From positions 1 to 7,262 of the forward strand of contig JAAXUD010000129.1 in NCBI GenBank assembly GCA_013336205.1: a stretch of 7,262 nt of DNA, read 5' to 3'. Shown in pieces: positions 6,123 to 7,262 of the stretch. The notes beneath the pieces were generated by a model. The model made no database searches and was not told the origin of the DNA. It saw nothing but the letters and a program-made list of their open reading frames with translations. The stretch comes from Lentimicrobium sp. GTDB taxonomy: Bacteria > Bacteroidota > Bacteroidia > Bacteroidales > Lentimicrobiaceae. Position numbers and translations under genes: made by a program. Every line of letters begins with the position of its first letter. Within the stretch, counting starts at the first letter, position 1.

Positions 6123-7262
6123 ATGAAAAGAATTCTTTTCTGGCTTCGCGATCATCACGATATTATCGGAAAAATATTCCTGTTTTCGCTGATTATCTGG
6201 CTGCTCATCATGATTTTCCCCAGGGAGGGCAAGTTCAGGTATGAATATCAGCGGGGCAAGCCATGGCAACACGAGGATTTAATCGCTCCTGTTGACTTTG
6301 CTATTTTGAAGCCTGAGGCTGAATTGAAGAAAGAACAGGACGCAGCATTAAAAGATGCACGGCCTTATTTCCGCCGTTTATATAGCCTTGCCGATGGTCA
6401 GATGAATTACCTGATTAACTCTTTCGATAATTCATGGGAGTCCCGTTTCGGAAAACAAGCCGGTGATAGTCCTGAACGACAGGCTGATCTTGAAATTATT
6501 CTGAGTGTGCTCGATACCTTGTTTTCACATGGCATTGTTAATATTATCAATGAAATTGAGAATAAGCCGGCTGATTACGAAATTTTTATTGTTGATGGAA
6601 ATACAGCCAGCAGAGTTCCACTTTCCAGGCTTTTTACTATTAAATCAGCAGAAGAATACATTACCAGGCGTTTGGCCGAGTCCGGCACAGGGCATCAGGA
6701 AATGCTGAAAGGTTTGTTGTTGAATGCGCTTAAGCAAAACATTGTTTTCGACCCTGAAAATACCAATCGGGCGAGGGAGGCTTTGGTTAGCGAAATTCCC
6801 AATTCCAGGGGAATGGTTCAGAGTGGCGAAAAAATCATTCAGAAAGGGGAATTGGTCAATGCTGAAAAATTTCAGATTCTCGAATCACTCAGGGCCGATT
6901 ATCAGGAACGCATAGGCAGCACATTCAAGTACTACAATGTTCTGCTGGGTCAGTCTTTATTAATTACGCTGACCATGGTTGCTTTTATTCTGTTTATGAT
7001 TTCATTCAGGCGGGATATCTTTTCAGAGAATAAAAAACTGTTAATAATATTGCTGATTATTTTTCTGATGGTTTCAACGGCCAGTCTTACCATAGCCTCA
7101 AGGTCTGATTTGCTGATCCTTCTCCCTTTCTGTCTCGTTCCAATTGTAATCAGAGTGTTTTTTGATACGCGTCTGGCCCTTTTTGTACATATAGTAACAC
7201 TCATACTGACCGGGTTTATGGTACCCAATGGGTTTGAGTTTATTTTTCAACAATTGATTACA
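6123..7262 (+). CDS. PgpH/7TMR-HD family membrane phosphohydrolase (probable c-di-AMP phosphodiesterase), N-terminal 380 residues
   Basis: The frame opens with ATG at 6123 and runs 380 codons to the right edge without a stop. Residues 17-32 form a first membrane helix (IFLFSLIIWLLIMIFP). Residues 33-272 form the extracytoplasmic 7TMR-HDED domain, with the family-like opening YEYQRGKPWQHEDLIAPVDFAI and the closing block RGMVQSGEKIIQKGELVNAEK (229-249). Further helices follow at about 273-294, 304-320, 328-345 and 350-367, the start of the seven-helix region. In characterised relatives such as Listeria PgpH a C-terminal cytoplasmic HD domain hydrolyses cyclic di-AMP; that domain is beyond the window, so catalytic residues cannot be checked. 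MKRILFWLRDHHDIIGK is a good N-terminus, and the leader lacks a Shine-Dalgarno sequence, as for its neighbours. The gene is divergent from the NlpC/P60 peptidase. Family assignment is from domain order and motifs. Confidence 0.87.
   Translation, partial: MKRILFWLRDHHDIIGKIFLFSLIIWLLIMIFPREGKFRYEYQRGKPWQHEDLIAPVDFAILKPEAELKKEQDAALKDARPYFRRLYSLADGQMNYLINSFDNSWESRFGKQAGDSPERQADLEIILSVLDTLFSHGIVNIINEIENKPADYEIFIVDGNTASRVPLSRLFTIKSAEEYITRRLAESGTGHQEMLKGLLLNALKQNIVFDPENTNRAREALVSEIPNSRGMVQSGEKIIQKGELVNAEKFQILESLRADYQERIGSTFKYYNVLLGQSLLITLTMVAFILFMISFRRDIFSENKKLLIILLIIFLMVSTASLTIASRSDLLILLPFCLVPIVIRVFFDTRLALFVHIVTLILTGFMVPNGFEFIFQQLIT

Noticed and set aside
5976..6272. Minus-strand open frame of 98 codons across the HD-hydrolase start
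   Set aside because: It lies antisense to the well-supported HD-hydrolase N-terminus and translates T tracts into Lys/Arg-rich sequence; a shadow frame.
6950..7228. Minus-strand open frame of 92 codons
   Set aside because: It is antisense to the transmembrane part of the HD-hydrolase, whose frame is continuous through this stretch and has clear membrane helices.

Overview
The window looks like an ordinary chromosomal stretch from a member of the Bacteroidota. The evidence is: promoter -7 boxes of the TAnnTTTG type (clearest is TACTTTTG at 4945-4952), starts without Shine-Dalgarno sequences and with A- or CA-rich leaders, a very long TonB-dependent receptor with an N-terminal carboxypeptidase-regulatory-like domain, and proteins of familiar Bacteroidota architecture. 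The order or genus cannot be fixed from this sequence. There are no RNA genes, insertion sequences, CRISPR arrays or phage genes.

Layout. Four genes lie on the minus strand and one on the plus strand. Reading the minus-strand block in its direction of transcription (right to left): a cytoplasmic-type NlpC/P60 peptidase with bacterial SH3 domains (5830-5036); a 199-bp gap with a strong promoter box and several overlapping dyads; an Oar-like TonB-dependent outer-membrane receptor of 1088 residues (4836-1570); an intrinsic terminator (1516-1551); a nucleotide pyrophosphatase/phosphodiesterase (NPP)-type exported phosphodiesterase (1484-249); and, overlapping its stop codon by four bases, the start of a PhoD-like (alkaline phosphatase D family) exported phosphatase cut off by the left edge (252-1). 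Divergent from the peptidase, a plus-strand gene at 6123 encodes the N-terminal 380 residues of a PgpH/7TMR-HD type membrane phosphohydrolase and runs off the right edge. It is open to the end with no stop, so it is easily missed.

How the genes may work together. The NPP and PhoD-like genes form a tight, probably translationally coupled pair of periplasmic or surface phosphoesterases, which could split phosphodiesters and then phosphomonoesters. The upstream outer-membrane receptor has its own promoter and terminator, so any functional link to the phosphatases is inference from adjacency. The divergent pair at the right combines a probable murein-peptide recycling peptidase with a probable cyclic-di-AMP phosphodiesterase; both relate to cell-wall and turgor homeostasis, but they do not share a transcript.

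No clearly new system is visible. The points most worth a second look are the receptor-NPP-PhoD neighbourhood and the cluster of dyad symmetries immediately upstream of the receptor promoter.
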